A stretch of DNA of 58,862 nt, taken from Verrucomicrobiota bacterium. Lineage in GTDB: Bacteria; Verrucomicrobiota; Verrucomicrobiia; Limisphaerales; BJHT01. The translations under genes were made by a program, and so were the position numbers. Location of the stretch: assembly GCA_014193395.1 (NCBI GenBank), contig BJHT01000006.1:1-58862 (forward strand). The letters are read 5' to 3'. A model generated the notes under the pieces. It saw only the letters and a program-made list of their open reading frames with translations, did not search any database and had not been told where the DNA came from. Below are positions 42,033-51,121 of the stretch, in pieces (within the stretch, counting starts at the first letter, position 1; each line of letters starts with the position of its first letter).

Positions 42033-44216
42033 ATGAGTTCAGCCAAGTCAAATAATCCCGACCAACCCGAGCTTCCCATCGACGGCGCCAAGCCCGCGCC
42101 GGTCGCGCCCGCCGCCGCCACCAAGCCCGGTCCCACCGCGCCCGCCGCTGCCGCCACTCCCGCCGCGTCCGCAGCGGAGAAGCTCGCCGCCACCGCGCCC
42201 AAGGACGCCAATGGCGAAGAGCACATCCACGCCGAAGTGGTCGAGCCGGTCAGCCCGCGTTTTCTCCCCGGCAAGATCGATCACGCGCTCCATCGCCGCG
42301 TCGATACGGGCTTTCTCGAATACGCCTCCTACGTCATCCGCGACCGCGCCATTCCGAATCTGGCCGATGGTCTCAAGCCCGTGCAGCGCCGCATTCTCTG
42401 GTCGCTGCATGAAAAGGACGACGGCCGCTTCATCAAGGTCGCCAACATTGTCGGCTACTGCATGCAGTATCATCCGCACGGCGACGCCTCGATCGGCGAC
42501 GCGCTCGTGGTGCTGACGAACAAGCGCTATCTCATCGAAGGCCAGGGCAATTACGGCAACGTCCACACTGGCGACCCCGCCGCCGCGCCGCGTTACATCG
42601 AGTGCCGGCTCACCGAGCTCGCGCGCACCGAACTCTTCAACGACGAGCTTACCGAATTCGTCCCCAGCTACGACGGCCGCGCCAAGGAACCCATCGCGCT
42701 CCCGTGCCGCCTGCCGCTCACGCTGATGCTCGGCACCGAGGGCATCGCGGTCGGCCTGGCGTCGCGCATTTTGCCGCACAATTTCCCCGAGCTGCTCGCG
42801 GCGCAGATCGCCATCCTGCGCAACCAGCCCTTCAAGTGCCTCCCCGATTTCCAGACCGGCGGCCTGATGGACGCCCGCGAATACGCCGACGGCAAGGGCA
42901 CCATCCAGGTCCGCGCCCGCATCAAGGCCAAGGACGAGTCCACCGTCGTCATCAAGGAAATCCCCCCGACCACCACGACCGAATCGCTCCTCAGCTCGAT
43001 CGAAGAAGCCGTGCGCAAGGGCAAGATCAAGATCAAGTCGATCAACGACTACACCGCCGAGGATGTCGAAATCGAGATCAAGGCCCCGGCCGGCGTCACG
43101 GCCGATCAGTTGATCGACGCGCTCTACGCCTTCACCTCGTGCGAGGTCAGCATTTCGAGCCGCATCATCATCATTAAAAACAGCCGGCCGGTGGAGATGA
43201 CCGTGTCGGAAGTGCTGCGCGAAAACACCGCGCAACTGGTCGCGCTGCTGCAACGCGAGCTGGAGTGCAAGCAGCGGAAACTCGAGGACGAGCTGCATTT
43301 CCGCACGTTGGAACGCATCTTCATCGAGGAGCGCCTCTACAAAAAAATCGAGCAGTGCAAGACCGCCGAAGCCGTGAGTGCGGCCGTGTACGACGGCTTC
43401 AAGCCGTTCCGCAAGGAGATGCTGCGCGACCTCACCGACCCCGATGTCGAGCGCCTGCTCCAGGTCCGCATCCGCCGCATTTCCCTCTTCGACATCAACA
43501 AGCACCGCGAGGAAATGGAGAAGACCAAGGCGGAGCTCGAGGAGACCCGGAAGCACCTCAAGAACATCACGAAGTACGCCATCAACCATCTCGAGGCCCT
43601 CCTCGCCAAATACGGCCCGCTTTACCCGCGCCTCACTAAGTCCAGCCGCCACGAGGAAATCGACGCCCGCGAAGTCGCGTTCAAGGCCTTCAAGGTCGCC
43701 TACGACCGCGAGAGCGGCTACGTCGGCTACAAGGTCTCGGGCGACGAGTTCAAGCTCGACTGCACCAAGTTCGACAAGCTCCTGCTGCTCTTCAAAGACG
43801 GGCACTACAAAGTCATCGAACTGCCCGAGAAACTCTTCGTCGGCCCCGACCTGCTCTACTGCGCGCTGCCGGAACGCGACCGCGTGTTCACGCTCGTGTA
43901 CACCACGCGCGAGGCCACCTATCTCAAGCGCTTCACGTTCGGCGGGACGATTCTCGAAAAAATTTACGAGTGCATCCCCGAGAAGGCGCGCATCCTTTTC
44001 TTCGAGCCGGACACTCCGAAGCAGCTCTACATCCGCTACAAACCCTCGCTGCATCAGAAGATCAACCAGCAGACCTGCAACCCGGCGGACGTCGCGGTCA
44101 AAGGCGCGAAGACCTTGGGCAATCAAATGTCGATCAAGGAAATCTCCTCGGTCACCACCTCACCCACGCGCGGGTGGGATCCCGAGGCCACGACGACAAG
44201 GGTGGCGTTTGCGTGA
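42033..44216 (+). CDS. parC: Type II DNA topoisomerase A subunit (ParC/GyrA-like)
   Basis: The 727-residue protein has a type IIA A-subunit core after about 85 low-complexity residues rich in Ala and Pro. LHRRVDTGFLEYASYVIRDR and IPNLADGLKPVQRRIL are the signature start, then the winged-helix segment QYHPHGDASIGDALV, and the catalytic Tyr in AAPRYIECRLTELA. A helical tower follows (DITKHREEM-like FDINKHREEMEKTKAELEET). The tail beyond residue 560 is short and lacks the GyrA box, so ParC-like activity (decatenation) is likelier than supercoiling. The partner ParE gene is not in this window, where it would usually be adjacent. Confidence 0.88.
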   Translation: MSSAKSNNPDQPELPIDGAKPAPVAPAAATKPGPTAPAAAATPAASAAEKLAATAPKDANGEEHIHAEVVEPVSPRFLPGKIDHALHRRVDTGFLEYASYVIRDRAIPNLADGLKPVQRRILWSLHEKDDGRFIKVANIVGYCMQYHPHGDASIGDALVVLTNKRYLIEGQGNYGNVHTGDPAAAPRYIECRLTELARTELFNDELTEFVPSYDGRAKEPIALPCRLPLTLMLGTEGIAVGLASRILPHNFPELLAAQIAILRNQPFKCLPDFQTGGLMDAREYADGKGTIQVRARIKAKDESTVVIKEIPPTTTTESLLSSIEEAVRKGKIKIKSINDYTAEDVEIEIKAPAGVTADQLIDALYAFTSCEVSISSRIIIIKNSRPVEMTVSEVLRENTAQLVALLQRELECKQRKLEDELHFRTLERIFIEERLYKKIEQCKTAEAVSAAVYDGFKPFRKEMLRDLTDPDVERLLQVRIRRISLFDINKHREEMEKTKAELEETRKHLKNITKYAINHLEALLAKYGPLYPRLTKSSRHEEIDAREVAFKAFKVAYDRESGYVGYKVSGDEFKLDCTKFDKLLLLFKDGHYKVIELPEKLFVGPDLLYCALPERDRVFTLVYTTREATYLKRFTFGGTILEKIYECIPEKARILFFEPDTPKQLYIRYKPSLHQKINQQTCNPADVAVKGAKTLGNQMSIKEISSVTTSPTRGWDPEATTTRVAFA

Positions 44217-44334
44217 CGGCTCGCTCGCCGTGAAGGTCGGGAGCGAACGAGTCTCGATACGCGGCTGGTTTTAAGTCTTGAACAAATACCGGGCGCGGAG
44301 TCTGTAAACGCCGGATCGCAAACAAATAACTGAA

Positions 44335-44688
44335 ATGAAAAATCTCCTCGGGACCGCACTTGTCACCGCCACGATTCTGGCCGGCTGCCAGAAAGAAACT
44401 CCGCCGCCCGCCCCGGCTCCCGTCGCCCCTGCGCCCGCGCCCGCCGCGGCTGAGACGGGTGCCGCCACCGTGCTGGCAGCGCCGCGCGAGCCGACGCCAA
44501 TGGAAGTGTCGCAAGCCTCTTATCTCACATTGCAGGTGCAGGAATTTGCCGCGAAAAACGGCCGCGTGCCCAACGACTTCGCCGAATTGGTGACCGCCAA
44601 GATGCTGCCCAAGGTTCCCGTCGCACCGGCCGGGATGAGATACGTGATCGACTCCACGAACCGTCAGGTCCGGGTGGTGCCGCAGTGA
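44335..44688 (+). CDS. Small putative lipoprotein with Pro-rich linker
   Basis: The 117-residue product has a lipobox (LVTATILAGC, Cys at about residue 18), a Pro/Ala linker (PPPAPAPVAPAPAPAAAETG) and a 55-residue C-terminal domain. That domain (MEVSQASYLTLQVQEFAAKN GRVPNDFAELV) resembles the end of pseudopilin-type proteins in which PNDFAELV and a final beta hairpin recur; this is a suggestion only. Transcription could continue from the topoisomerase gene 118 bases upstream. Confidence 0.65.
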   Translation: MKNLLGTALVTATILAGCQKETPPPAPAPVAPAPAPAAAETGAATVLAAPREPTPMEVSQASYLTLQVQEFAAKNGRVPNDFAELVTAKMLPKVPVAPAGMRYVIDSTNRQVRVVPQ

Positions 44689-44840
44689 AATGAGCGTCCG
44701 GTGGAATCCAGTACTTGGAGGGCAGACGGACGTGTCGGTTTTTTACAGCGAGCTGCCAGACGAATGATGTTTGGTGGACGGGAGCGCGCGGCGGTGCCCG
44801 AAAAACCAAGCCCAATTCGTCGGCCCCAAACGTCTGGCTA

Positions 44841-45003
44841 ATTCTAATGCGCGTTCAAGCTGAGGCTAAGTCGCGCAGGGATTTTCGCGGCTGGCGAGGC
44901 GCGAGGAAGGACCATATCCAAACGGGATCTGTCACTGATGAGCAACGCCGCCAGCGGCGAAAAGAACCAGCGAATTAGCCTCAGCTTGAACGCGCATTAG
45001 AAT
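44841..45003. repeat. Inverted repeat ATTCTAATGCGCGTTCAAGC
   Basis: Arms at 44841-44869 and 44975-45003 are exact complements over 29 bases. The loop is 105 bases. The arm sequence is AT-richer than the surroundings and unrelated to the other repeat families here. No gene was seen in 44689-45154. Confidence 0.9.
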
Positions 45004-45154
45004 AAAGCCTGGCAACTGTCGCCGGTGGACCAACCCAATCACCAGCCGCCAGCGGCCTTCTGGCATTGGCTGTATTACTTATTACTTTCCCGCGTCCCCG
45101 CTTCCGCCACGAAATTCCTTGTCCCCCCTTCCACCGCCGGGTACGCATTCACGC

Positions 45155-46558
45155 ATGTCCAAAACACCACTCGTCCCCCTCCCTTCCACCGCCGCGTCCC
45201 TCAACCGCCGCGGCTTCCTTCAACGCTCGCTGCTGGCCACCAGCCTCGCCGCGATGTCCGGTCCCGCCCTGCTGCGCGGACAAAACCTCAACGGCAAACT
45301 CGACATCGCCGTCATCGGCGCCGGTGGCAAAGGCGCGAGTGACACCGACGAAGCCGCCAAGGCTGGCGGCAACATCGTGGCCCTCTGCGACGTGGACAAA
45401 AACACACTCACCAAACGCGGCGAGAAATATCCTCAGGCCAAGCAATACCGCGATTACCGCAAGCTCATCGAAGACATGGGCAAGAGCTTCGATGCCGTCA
45501 TTGTCGCCACGCCCGATCACGTCCACGCGCCCGCCGCCGCGATGGCCATGAAGCTCGGCAAACATGCCTTCGTGCAAAAGCCCCTCACGCACTCCGTCTT
45601 CGAGGCGCGCTACCTCCGCCAGCTCGCCAAGGAGAAAAAAGTCGCTACGCAGATGGGCAACCAGGGCAGCGCCGGCAGCGGATTGCGCCGCGCCGTCGAA
45701 GTCATCCAGGCCGGCCTCATCGGCAACGTTCGGCAGCTTCACGTCTGGAGCAATCGCCCCATCTGGCCGCAGGGCCAGGACCGTCCCGCCGGTGAACTCC
45801 CCGTGCCCGACAGCCTCGACTGGGACCTCTGGGTCGGCCCCGCGCCGATGCGCCCCTACAACAAGGGCTACCATCCCTTCGCCTGGCGCGGCGTGCAGGA
45901 CTTCGGCACCGGCGCGCTCGGCGACATGGCCTGCCACACCGTCAACATGCCCTTCCGCGCGCTCAAGCTCGGCTACCCGACCAGCATCGAAGCCAAGTCC
46001 ACCGGCATCAACAAAGAGAGCTGGCCGCTCAGCTCGCAGATTCGTTTCGAGTTCCCCGAGCGCGAGGGACTCGTGCCCGTTTCCTTCACTTGGTACGATG
46101 GCAAGCCCGGCGCGCCCGAGACCAATCGTCCGTCCGCCGACCTCACCGAAGACATCGTGGCGAAAATGAAAAAGCTCCCTGGCAGCGGCTGCCTCCTCAT
46201 CGGCGACAAAGGCCGCATCTTCTCGCCTGACGACTACGGCTCGTCTTTCCTCGTCCGCATGAACGACGAGAAGGAATTGAAGGCCGCCACCGAGCACGAC
46301 GCCGTCAAAGCCATCCCCGCAAAATTCACCGCCTCGCCCGGTCACTACGTCGAGTGGGTCCAGGCCTGCCGCGGCGGCGACGCGGCCTACTCGAACTTCG
46401 ACATCGCGGCCTATCTCACCGAGATCATCCTCCTCGGCTGCGTCGCCCTGCGCGTCGGCAAGAAGCTCGAATGGGACGGCCCCGCCATGAAAGCCACCAA
46501 CGCCCCCGAAGCCGCGCAATACGTGAAACGCGAGTACCGCAAAGGATTCGAAGTCTAA
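45155..46558 (+). CDS. Gfo/Idh/MocA family oxidoreductase, Tat-exported
   Basis: The 467-residue protein begins with a Tat signal (NRRGFLQRSLLATSLAAMSG). The NAD(P)-binding motif is LDIAVIGAGGKGAS, then VALCDVD. The catalytic-type segment is HAFVQKPLTHSVFEAR (EKP-like Lys). The remainder is the alpha/beta C-terminal domain with WDLWVGPAPMRPYNKGYHPF AW and GDMACHTVNMPFRALKLG, as in the secreted subfamily typical of Planctomycetota and Verrucomicrobiota. The cofactor is probably carried across folded through Tat. The sugar substrate is unknown. ATG 45155 begins the Tat signal; an upstream Met at 45119 adds unlikely residues. A good terminator follows. Confidence 0.92.
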   Translation: MSKTPLVPLPSTAASLNRRGFLQRSLLATSLAAMSGPALLRGQNLNGKLDIAVIGAGGKGASDTDEAAKAGGNIVALCDVDKNTLTKRGEKYPQAKQYRDYRKLIEDMGKSFDAVIVATPDHVHAPAAAMAMKLGKHAFVQKPLTHSVFEARYLRQLAKEKKVATQMGNQGSAGSGLRRAVEVIQAGLIGNVRQLHVWSNRPIWPQGQDRPAGELPVPDSLDWDLWVGPAPMRPYNKGYHPFAWRGVQDFGTGALGDMACHTVNMPFRALKLGYPTSIEAKSTGINKESWPLSSQIRFEFPEREGLVPVSFTWYDGKPGAPETNRPSADLTEDIVAKMKKLPGSGCLLIGDKGRIFSPDDYGSSFLVRMNDEKELKAATEHDAVKAIPAKFTASPGHYVEWVQACRGGDAAYSNFDIAAYLTEIILLGCVALRVGKKLEWDGPAMKATNAPEAAQYVKREYRKGFEV

Positions 46559-46582
46559 CCCCGCCCCGTTTCCTCCTCTGCG

Positions 46583-46623
46583 AAGGATGGCGGCCGCACC
46601 CAAGTGCGCCGCCATCCTTTTTT
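46583..46623 (+). terminator. Intrinsic terminator after the oxidoreductase gene
   Basis: AAGGATGGCGGCCGCAC pairs with GTGCGCCGCCATCCTT around a CCAA loop, followed by TTTTT. There is one unpaired base in the stem. It is 25 bases after the stop codon. Confidence 0.85.
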
Positions 46624-46648
46624 GTCAGGTGGCGCGTTTCCCAACCGG

Positions 46649-46730
46649 GCGGGGACGGCCCGTCCGCGCAACCCGTTGGAAAATCCCGCAACGCCAAGTT
46701 TTTGAGTGCAGTGACTCGTCACCCCACTCC
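46649..46730. repeat. Short palindromes of two repeat families
   Basis: GCGGGGACGGCCCGTCCGCG C at 46649-46669 resembles the palindromes inside the metallo-beta-lactamase gene. GAGTGCAGTGACTCGTCACC CCACTC at 46704-46730 is a single outer unit of element A without the rest of the element. Confidence 0.55.
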
Positions 46731-46912
46731 ATAGGCGGCGGGCATCGACAAAGCCCGCAAATCCCCGCAGCCGCCGAAGAGACGAGGCAGAAGGAGCCAA
46801 ACCCACGTGGGCCCTGCAGCGGAAGCTACCTTTCGCGGGGGCGGCGGAATGCGCCTGCCGGCCCCTATTTCATGCGGATGGAACGGCGTTTCGGCAGTGT
46901 TTTGTTGGCATT

Positions 46913-47545
46913 GTGCTCGCAGAGGATCATCAGATGGTGCGCCAGGGGTTCCGGCTGTTGCTGGCCGCGCAGAAAGATTTCCAAGTCGTGGGCGAGGCGG
47001 GCGACGGCCTCGAGGCGGCGCGCCTGGTCGAGGAGTTGCAGCCGAACATCCTGGTGCTGGACTTGATGATCCCGCGGCTGCACGGGCTGGATCTGCTGCG
47101 GCGCTTGCGCAAAGACAGTCCGAAGACCAAGGGCATCGTGCTCTCGATGCACGACGACGAACCGTATGTCATGGAGGCGTTGCGCAGCGGCGCGCAGGGC
47201 TACGTGCTCAAGGGCGGCAGCGCGGCGGAGCTGGTCACCGCCATCCGCACCGTGATCGCAGGCCGTCGCCACCTGCCGACGGACCTGACGGGCAAAGTGC
47301 TCGCGACGGAAATGGAAAATCACGACACGCCGAGCCTCGACGCCTTTGACACACTGACTAAACGCGAGCGGTTGATCCTGCAGTTGGCGGCGGAAGGTCA
47401 CACCAACCCGGCGGTCGCCGCCAAATTGTTCATCAGCCCGCGCACCGCGGAGAAACATCGGGCGAATCTGAAGCGCAAGCTGAGCCTGCGCTCACAGACC
47501 GATCTGGTGCGTTTCGCCATCCGGCGCGGGCTGCTCGCGGCGTGA
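46913..47545 (+). CDS. NarL/FixJ-type response regulator
   Basis: The 210-residue product has a receiver domain with the acidic pair in LAEDHQMVRQGF, the phospho-accepting Asp in ILVLDLMIPRLHGLD, and the Lys in GYVLKGGS. A LuxR-type helix-turn-helix follows at about residues 143-205 (LTKRERLILQLAAEGHTNPA VAAKLFISPRTAEKHRAN). The only start available in frame is GTG 46913, which leaves almost no first strand. Codons upstream in the same frame read FVGIV, as the missing strand would, but contain no ATG/GTG/TTG start. The 5' end may be damaged, or a rare start is used. No histidine kinase is adjacent. Confidence 0.85.
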   Translation: MLAEDHQMVRQGFRLLLAAQKDFQVVGEAGDGLEAARLVEELQPNILVLDLMIPRLHGLDLLRRLRKDSPKTKGIVLSMHDDEPYVMEALRSGAQGYVLKGGSAAELVTAIRTVIAGRRHLPTDLTGKVLATEMENHDTPSLDAFDTLTKRERLILQLAAEGHTNPAVAAKLFISPRTAEKHRANLKRKLSLRSQTDLVRFAIRRGLLAA

Positions 47546-48082
47546 TCGACTGCGGCGCGTTGGGGCCGGCTTTTCGATCCCACGATTCGGAAGCAGCGGG
47601 ATCAGCTCCGGGTTAACGCCCCCGCGCGAGTTCCCTGTGATTCTTGCGCTGGCGCTTTTGCAGGTTCGGCTCCTCCCAATTCCAGCGACTCGGCGGTCCC
47701 GCGCAAAATACCAGCTTCTACGAATGGCCGGGCTTCCGAATGATCTTCAAGATCGTCGGCGTTGAGTGACCATCGGGACGTTGGCGGGGATCGCCGCCAC
47801 CGGGTGAACTCCACATCGCGGTGCGGCCGTCCTCACACTTTTGTGGTGCGATGGATGGTGGCGGGCGGCGACCGAAAGCGTCGGCCCCGAAGGTCCAAAC
47901 AGGTTCGGGCGGAACCGGGACCGGCGGCAAAACCGTGCGGCATAAAGTCAGTGAAACAGCGAAAATATTCGTTGAACATTGCGGGGCCGTCCGACAAATT
48001 CCGGGCAGTTCTGGTAGCTGCGCGCCTGTGCTGGGCGGGTGGAAAAAGCAAAAACAACAACTGGAGCAACATTAGAAAATCA
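47546..48082. other. 537-base gap, possible gene remnant
   Basis: No complete gene was recognised. On the plus strand a 43-codon frame ends at 47769 with FYEWPGFRMIFKIVGVE, which looks protein-like but has no start and follows a stop. It may be the tail of a lost gene. The rest, up to the OmcB-like gene, likely contains that gene's promoter and leader, but I could not place a promoter with confidence. Confidence 0.35.
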
Positions 48083-49621
48083 ATGAAAACTAGACTGCGA
48101 ATCGTAACGTCGGCGTGCGTCGCGTCGGCCTTTATCCTGGCCGGCTGCGCGAGCTACGACAAATCAACCATCACCCAAGCCCGTCCCGAAAACGGACCCA
48201 CCGATACGTGGGGTCGTGCCTGGGAAGGTTCTCAGGCCGTGGCAGCCTCCAAAGGCGATGGTGCCATGATCTCCGGCGCCGGCATCCGCACCCACCTCAT
48301 GCACGTCGTGAAGCGGGTTCCCTCCGAAGCCGTGCTCGGTGAAGAATTCTGCTATGATCTTACCGCCACCGCATTGGATGACGCCGGCAACATCATCGTC
48401 ACCGATGAAATCCCCGCTGGAGCCTCCTATGTGCGCAGCGAGCCGGCCGCTCAGGTCGCCGGCAATCAATTGGTCTGGAAGTTCCCGGCCATGAACAAGG
48501 GCGAGAAGAAAGACATCAAGGTCTGCCTCCGCGCCGACAAAGAGGGTGCGTTGGCTTCCTGCTACACCGTCTCCGCCGATCCGAAGGCGTGCGTCTCGGT
48601 CCTCGTCGGCAAGCCCGCCTTGGCCATCGTCAAATCCGGACCCGAAAAGGCCCAGCTTAACAGCGACGTGACCTACAACGTCGTCGTGAGCAACAAGGGT
48701 ACCGCCGTCGCCAAGAACGTGGTTGTGACCGACACCCTGCCCGATGGCTTGGTGGGTCCGACCGGCCAGACCCTGACGTTCAACGTCGGCGACCTGGCTC
48801 CGGGACAATCCAAGAACATCCCGGTCACCGCCAAGGCCGCCAAGCGTGGTCGCTTCTGCAACAACGCGACCGCCCAGTCTTCCAATGCTGGCCGTGTCTC
48901 TGCTGAAGCCTGCACCGTCGTCACCGAGCGCGGCATCGCGATCGTGAAGAACGGCACCAAGGAGCAATACACCCGCAAGAATGCGAACTATGACATCGAG
49001 GTTACCAACACCGGTGACGAACCGCTCTCCAACGTGGTCGTGACTGACAACGCTCCTGCAGGTACCCGCATCGTGGCGGCTCCGGGCGCGACCGTCAGTG
49101 GCAACACTGCCACCTGGCAGATCGCTCAGTTGAACGCCGGCGAGAAGAAAGCCTTTAATGTCACCCTCACGGCTGACATGGCGGGCAGCTACTGCAACGC
49201 CGCCTCCGTCGCCACCGGCGAGGGCCTCACCGGCTCAGCACAAGCTTGCACCCTCTGGAAGGGCTACGCCGGCTTGCTCCTCGAGATGATCGACACGGTT
49301 GACCCGATTCAGGTGGGCGAAGGTACCGACTATGTCGTCACCATCACCAACCAAGGCTCGGCGGACGACACCAACATCAAGGCTGAAATGATCTTCCCGG
49401 CGTCGGTTGATCCGATTAGCGGCAGCGGCGACTCCGCCGTGACTGTTGATGGCAAGAAAGTCAGCTTCGGCGTCTATCCGCGCTTGGCTCCGAAACAGGC
49501 CATTCGCTGGACTGTCAAAGCCAAGGGCACGGCCGTGGACGACGCCCGCACCCGCGTCTGGTACATCTCTGACCTCGTGAAGACTCCGGTCAACAAGGAA
49601 GAGAGCACGCACATTTACTAA
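48083..49621 (+). CDS. OmcB-like cysteine-rich lipoprotein with DUF11 repeats
   Basis: The 512-residue protein starts with a lipoprotein signal (LRIVTSACVASAFILAGCAS). About four DUF11-type immunoglobulin-like repeats follow: EEFCYDLTATALDDAGNIIV, DVTYNVVVSNKGTAVAKNVV, NANYDIEVTNTGDEPLSNVV and GTDYVVTITNQGSADDTNIK. Each of the first three has a paired-Cys end (KVCLRADKEG...SCYTVS...KACVSV; RFCNNATA...EACTVV; SYCNAASV...QACTLW). This is the layout of the large cysteine-rich outer-membrane protein OmcB of Chlamydiae, which forms a disulfide-linked envelope layer. Relatives occur across the PVC group. The codons look less GC-biased than in neighbours, suggesting strong expression. A strong terminator follows. 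Confidence 0.88.
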   Translation: MKTRLRIVTSACVASAFILAGCASYDKSTITQARPENGPTDTWGRAWEGSQAVAASKGDGAMISGAGIRTHLMHVVKRVPSEAVLGEEFCYDLTATALDDAGNIIVTDEIPAGASYVRSEPAAQVAGNQLVWKFPAMNKGEKKDIKVCLRADKEGALASCYTVSADPKACVSVLVGKPALAIVKSGPEKAQLNSDVTYNVVVSNKGTAVAKNVVVTDTLPDGLVGPTGQTLTFNVGDLAPGQSKNIPVTAKAAKRGRFCNNATAQSSNAGRVSAEACTVVTERGIAIVKNGTKEQYTRKNANYDIEVTNTGDEPLSNVVVTDNAPAGTRIVAAPGATVSGNTATWQIAQLNAGEKKAFNVTLTADMAGSYCNAASVATGEGLTGSAQACTLWKGYAGLLLEMIDTVDPIQVGEGTDYVVTITNQGSADDTNIKAEMIFPASVDPISGSGDSAVTVDGKKVSFGVYPRLAPKQAIRWTVKAKGTAVDDARTRVWYISDLVKTPVNKEESTHIY

Positions 49622-49638
49622 GCGATTAGTAAACCCTC

Positions 49639-49674
49639 GGGGCTGGCAGGCTCAACCTGCCAGCCCCTTTTTTT
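49639..49674 (+). terminator. Strong intrinsic terminator of the OmcB-like gene
   Basis: GGGGCTGGCAGG and CCTGCCAGCCCC form a perfect 12-base stem with a CTCAA loop, followed by seven T. It is 18 bases past the stop codon and only nine bases before the next start codon, so the next gene must be read by read-through or from a promoter inside this gene. Confidence 0.95.
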
Positions 49675-49682
49675 GAACATCT

Positions 49683-50252
49683 ATGGAGCAATTATCCCGA
49701 TTGGTTGGAAATTGGGCCGTTATCGCCGCACTCGCCGCACTGACCGCCTGCACCAAGGAGGAAGCCCAGGCACCCAAGACGGACGGCAAACCCGCCTCCG
49801 GCCTGCAAAAAACCATGGACAACGCAGTCGGGCAGGCCCAGAAGGCCGCCGCCGATGTGAAGGCCGGAACCGAGCAGGCCGCCCACGAAGCGTCGGCAGC
49901 CGCCAGTAAGGCCGCGGCGGACGCTTCCAAAGCCGCCGGCGATGCCGCCAAAGCCGTCGGTGACAAGGCCCGGTCGGCCGTTGACGCCGCCAAAGAAGCC
50001 GTGCATAAAACCACCGGCACCGCTAACGCCGAAGCGGAGAAACTCCTCGCGCAGGCCAAGGCCTATCTCGTGGAAAAGAAATACCCGGAAGCTCTCGACG
50101 CCTTGAAGAGTCTCGGGAATCTCCAACTGAGTCCCGAACAGGCCGGCCTGGTCGAGTCACTCAAGGCACAGGTGCAAAAATTTCTGGCCAATCCGGCAGC
50201 CTCCGAACCTGCCAAGGTGCCAGGCAACGTTCCCGGTGTTCCCAAGCCCTAA
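49683..50252 (+). CDS. Alanine-rich putative lipoprotein
   Basis: The 189-residue protein has an N-terminal hydrophobic stretch ending in a possible lipobox (VIAALAALTAC, Cys at about 23). A long Ala/Lys helix (residues about 45-125: VGQAQKAAADVKAGTEQAAH, KAAADASKAAGDAAKAVGDK) looks like the apolipoprotein- or LEA-like 11-residue periodicity. A short TPR-like helix pair follows (LLAQAKAYLVEKKYPEALDA LKSLGNL) and then a Pro-rich end. The build suggests an envelope spacer or binding protein. It lies between two outer-membrane genes and may act with them. Confidence 0.75.
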   Translation: MEQLSRLVGNWAVIAALAALTACTKEEAQAPKTDGKPASGLQKTMDNAVGQAQKAAADVKAGTEQAAHEASAAASKAAADASKAAGDAAKAVGDKARSAVDAAKEAVHKTTGTANAEAEKLLAQAKAYLVEKKYPEALDALKSLGNLQLSPEQAGLVESLKAQVQKFLANPAASEPAKVPGNVPGVPKP

Positions 50253-50303
50253 TGGCCTTGGCGACACCCACAACCAAACAGTAAACACAACACACATAAA
50301 CAC

Positions 50304-51044
50304 ATGACCAACTCGACCCGTAGTCTCGCCATCGGTATGGCAGTCACCGGTGCCCTGCTGAGCGGCGCCACCGCCGCCCAGGCACAAGCCAACAAATCCC
50401 CCTGGGAAAGCAGCGCCGCCCTCGGCTTCACGCTGACCCGCGGCAACAGTTCCACCTTGCTCTTCACGGGCAACGTCCTCACTTCCCGCAAGCAGGGGAA
50501 CGACGAAGTCAGCCTCGGTGCCGACGCGACCTATGGCGCCAACTCTGGCGTCACCACGGCGCAAGCCTTCCGCGGTTTCGGCCAGTATAACCGCCTCTTC
50601 AGCGATCGCGCCTACGGCCTGCTCCGGGCCGAAGGTCTCTATGATAAAATCGCCGCAGTCCAACCGCGCGTGACGATCAGCGCGGGTCTGGGCTACTACT
50701 TCGTGAAGACGGATCGCACCAAGCTGAGCGGTGAGGTCGGTCCCTCCCTCGTGTATGAGCGTTCAGCCGGTGGTGCGTCCAAGACGTATATGGCCTTGCG
50801 CGTCGCGGAACGCCTCGACCACAAGATCTCGGACAAGACCAAGATCTGGCAGAGCGCTGAATTTCTTCCTCAGGTTGACAACTTCAACAACTACATCCTC
50901 AACCTCGAGGCCGGCCTCGAAACCGAGCTGTACAAAAACCTTGCCCTGCGCACCTATGTGCAGGACTCCTATCACAAGCTGCCGGCCGCGGGTCGCCAAA
51001 AGAACGACCTCAAGTTTGTCACTGCGGTCGCCTATAAGTTCTAG
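50304..51044 (+). CDS. DUF481 outer-membrane beta-barrel (YdiY-like)
   Basis: The 246-residue protein has a signal peptide (LAIGMAVTGALLSGATAAQA QA) and DUF481 features: WESSAALGFTLTRGNSSTLL at the start, alternating strands (TISAGLGYYFVKTDRTKLSG EVGPSLVYERS), and a C-terminal strand ending in Phe (FVTAVAYKF), the usual signal for barrel insertion. Family members are annotated as salt-induced outer-membrane proteins; a precise role is not established. It follows the lipoprotein by 51 bases and is followed by a terminator, so the two are probably one transcript. Confidence 0.9.
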   Translation: MTNSTRSLAIGMAVTGALLSGATAAQAQANKSPWESSAALGFTLTRGNSSTLLFTGNVLTSRKQGNDEVSLGADATYGANSGVTTAQAFRGFGQYNRLFSDRAYGLLRAEGLYDKIAAVQPRVTISAGLGYYFVKTDRTKLSGEVGPSLVYERSAGGASKTYMALRVAERLDHKISDKTKIWQSAEFLPQVDNFNNYILNLEAGLETELYKNLALRTYVQDSYHKLPAAGRQKNDLKFVTAVAYKF

Positions 51045-51121
51045 GCCCGGTTCCACGGGAGCCGCGCACAATGGATGAACGTGCGGCTTCCCTTCTCTCC
51101 TTGTTTGTCCCCAGCACAGAC

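Noticed and set aside
42048..44126. A 692-codon minus-strand open frame opposite the topoisomerase gene
   Set aside because: It has a biased acidic composition without motifs and is fully explained by the plus-strand type II topoisomerase.
47602..47930. Two short minus-strand open frames of 70 codons
   Set aside because: Low-complexity translations without motifs, no ribosome binding site, and each overlaps other frames equally well.
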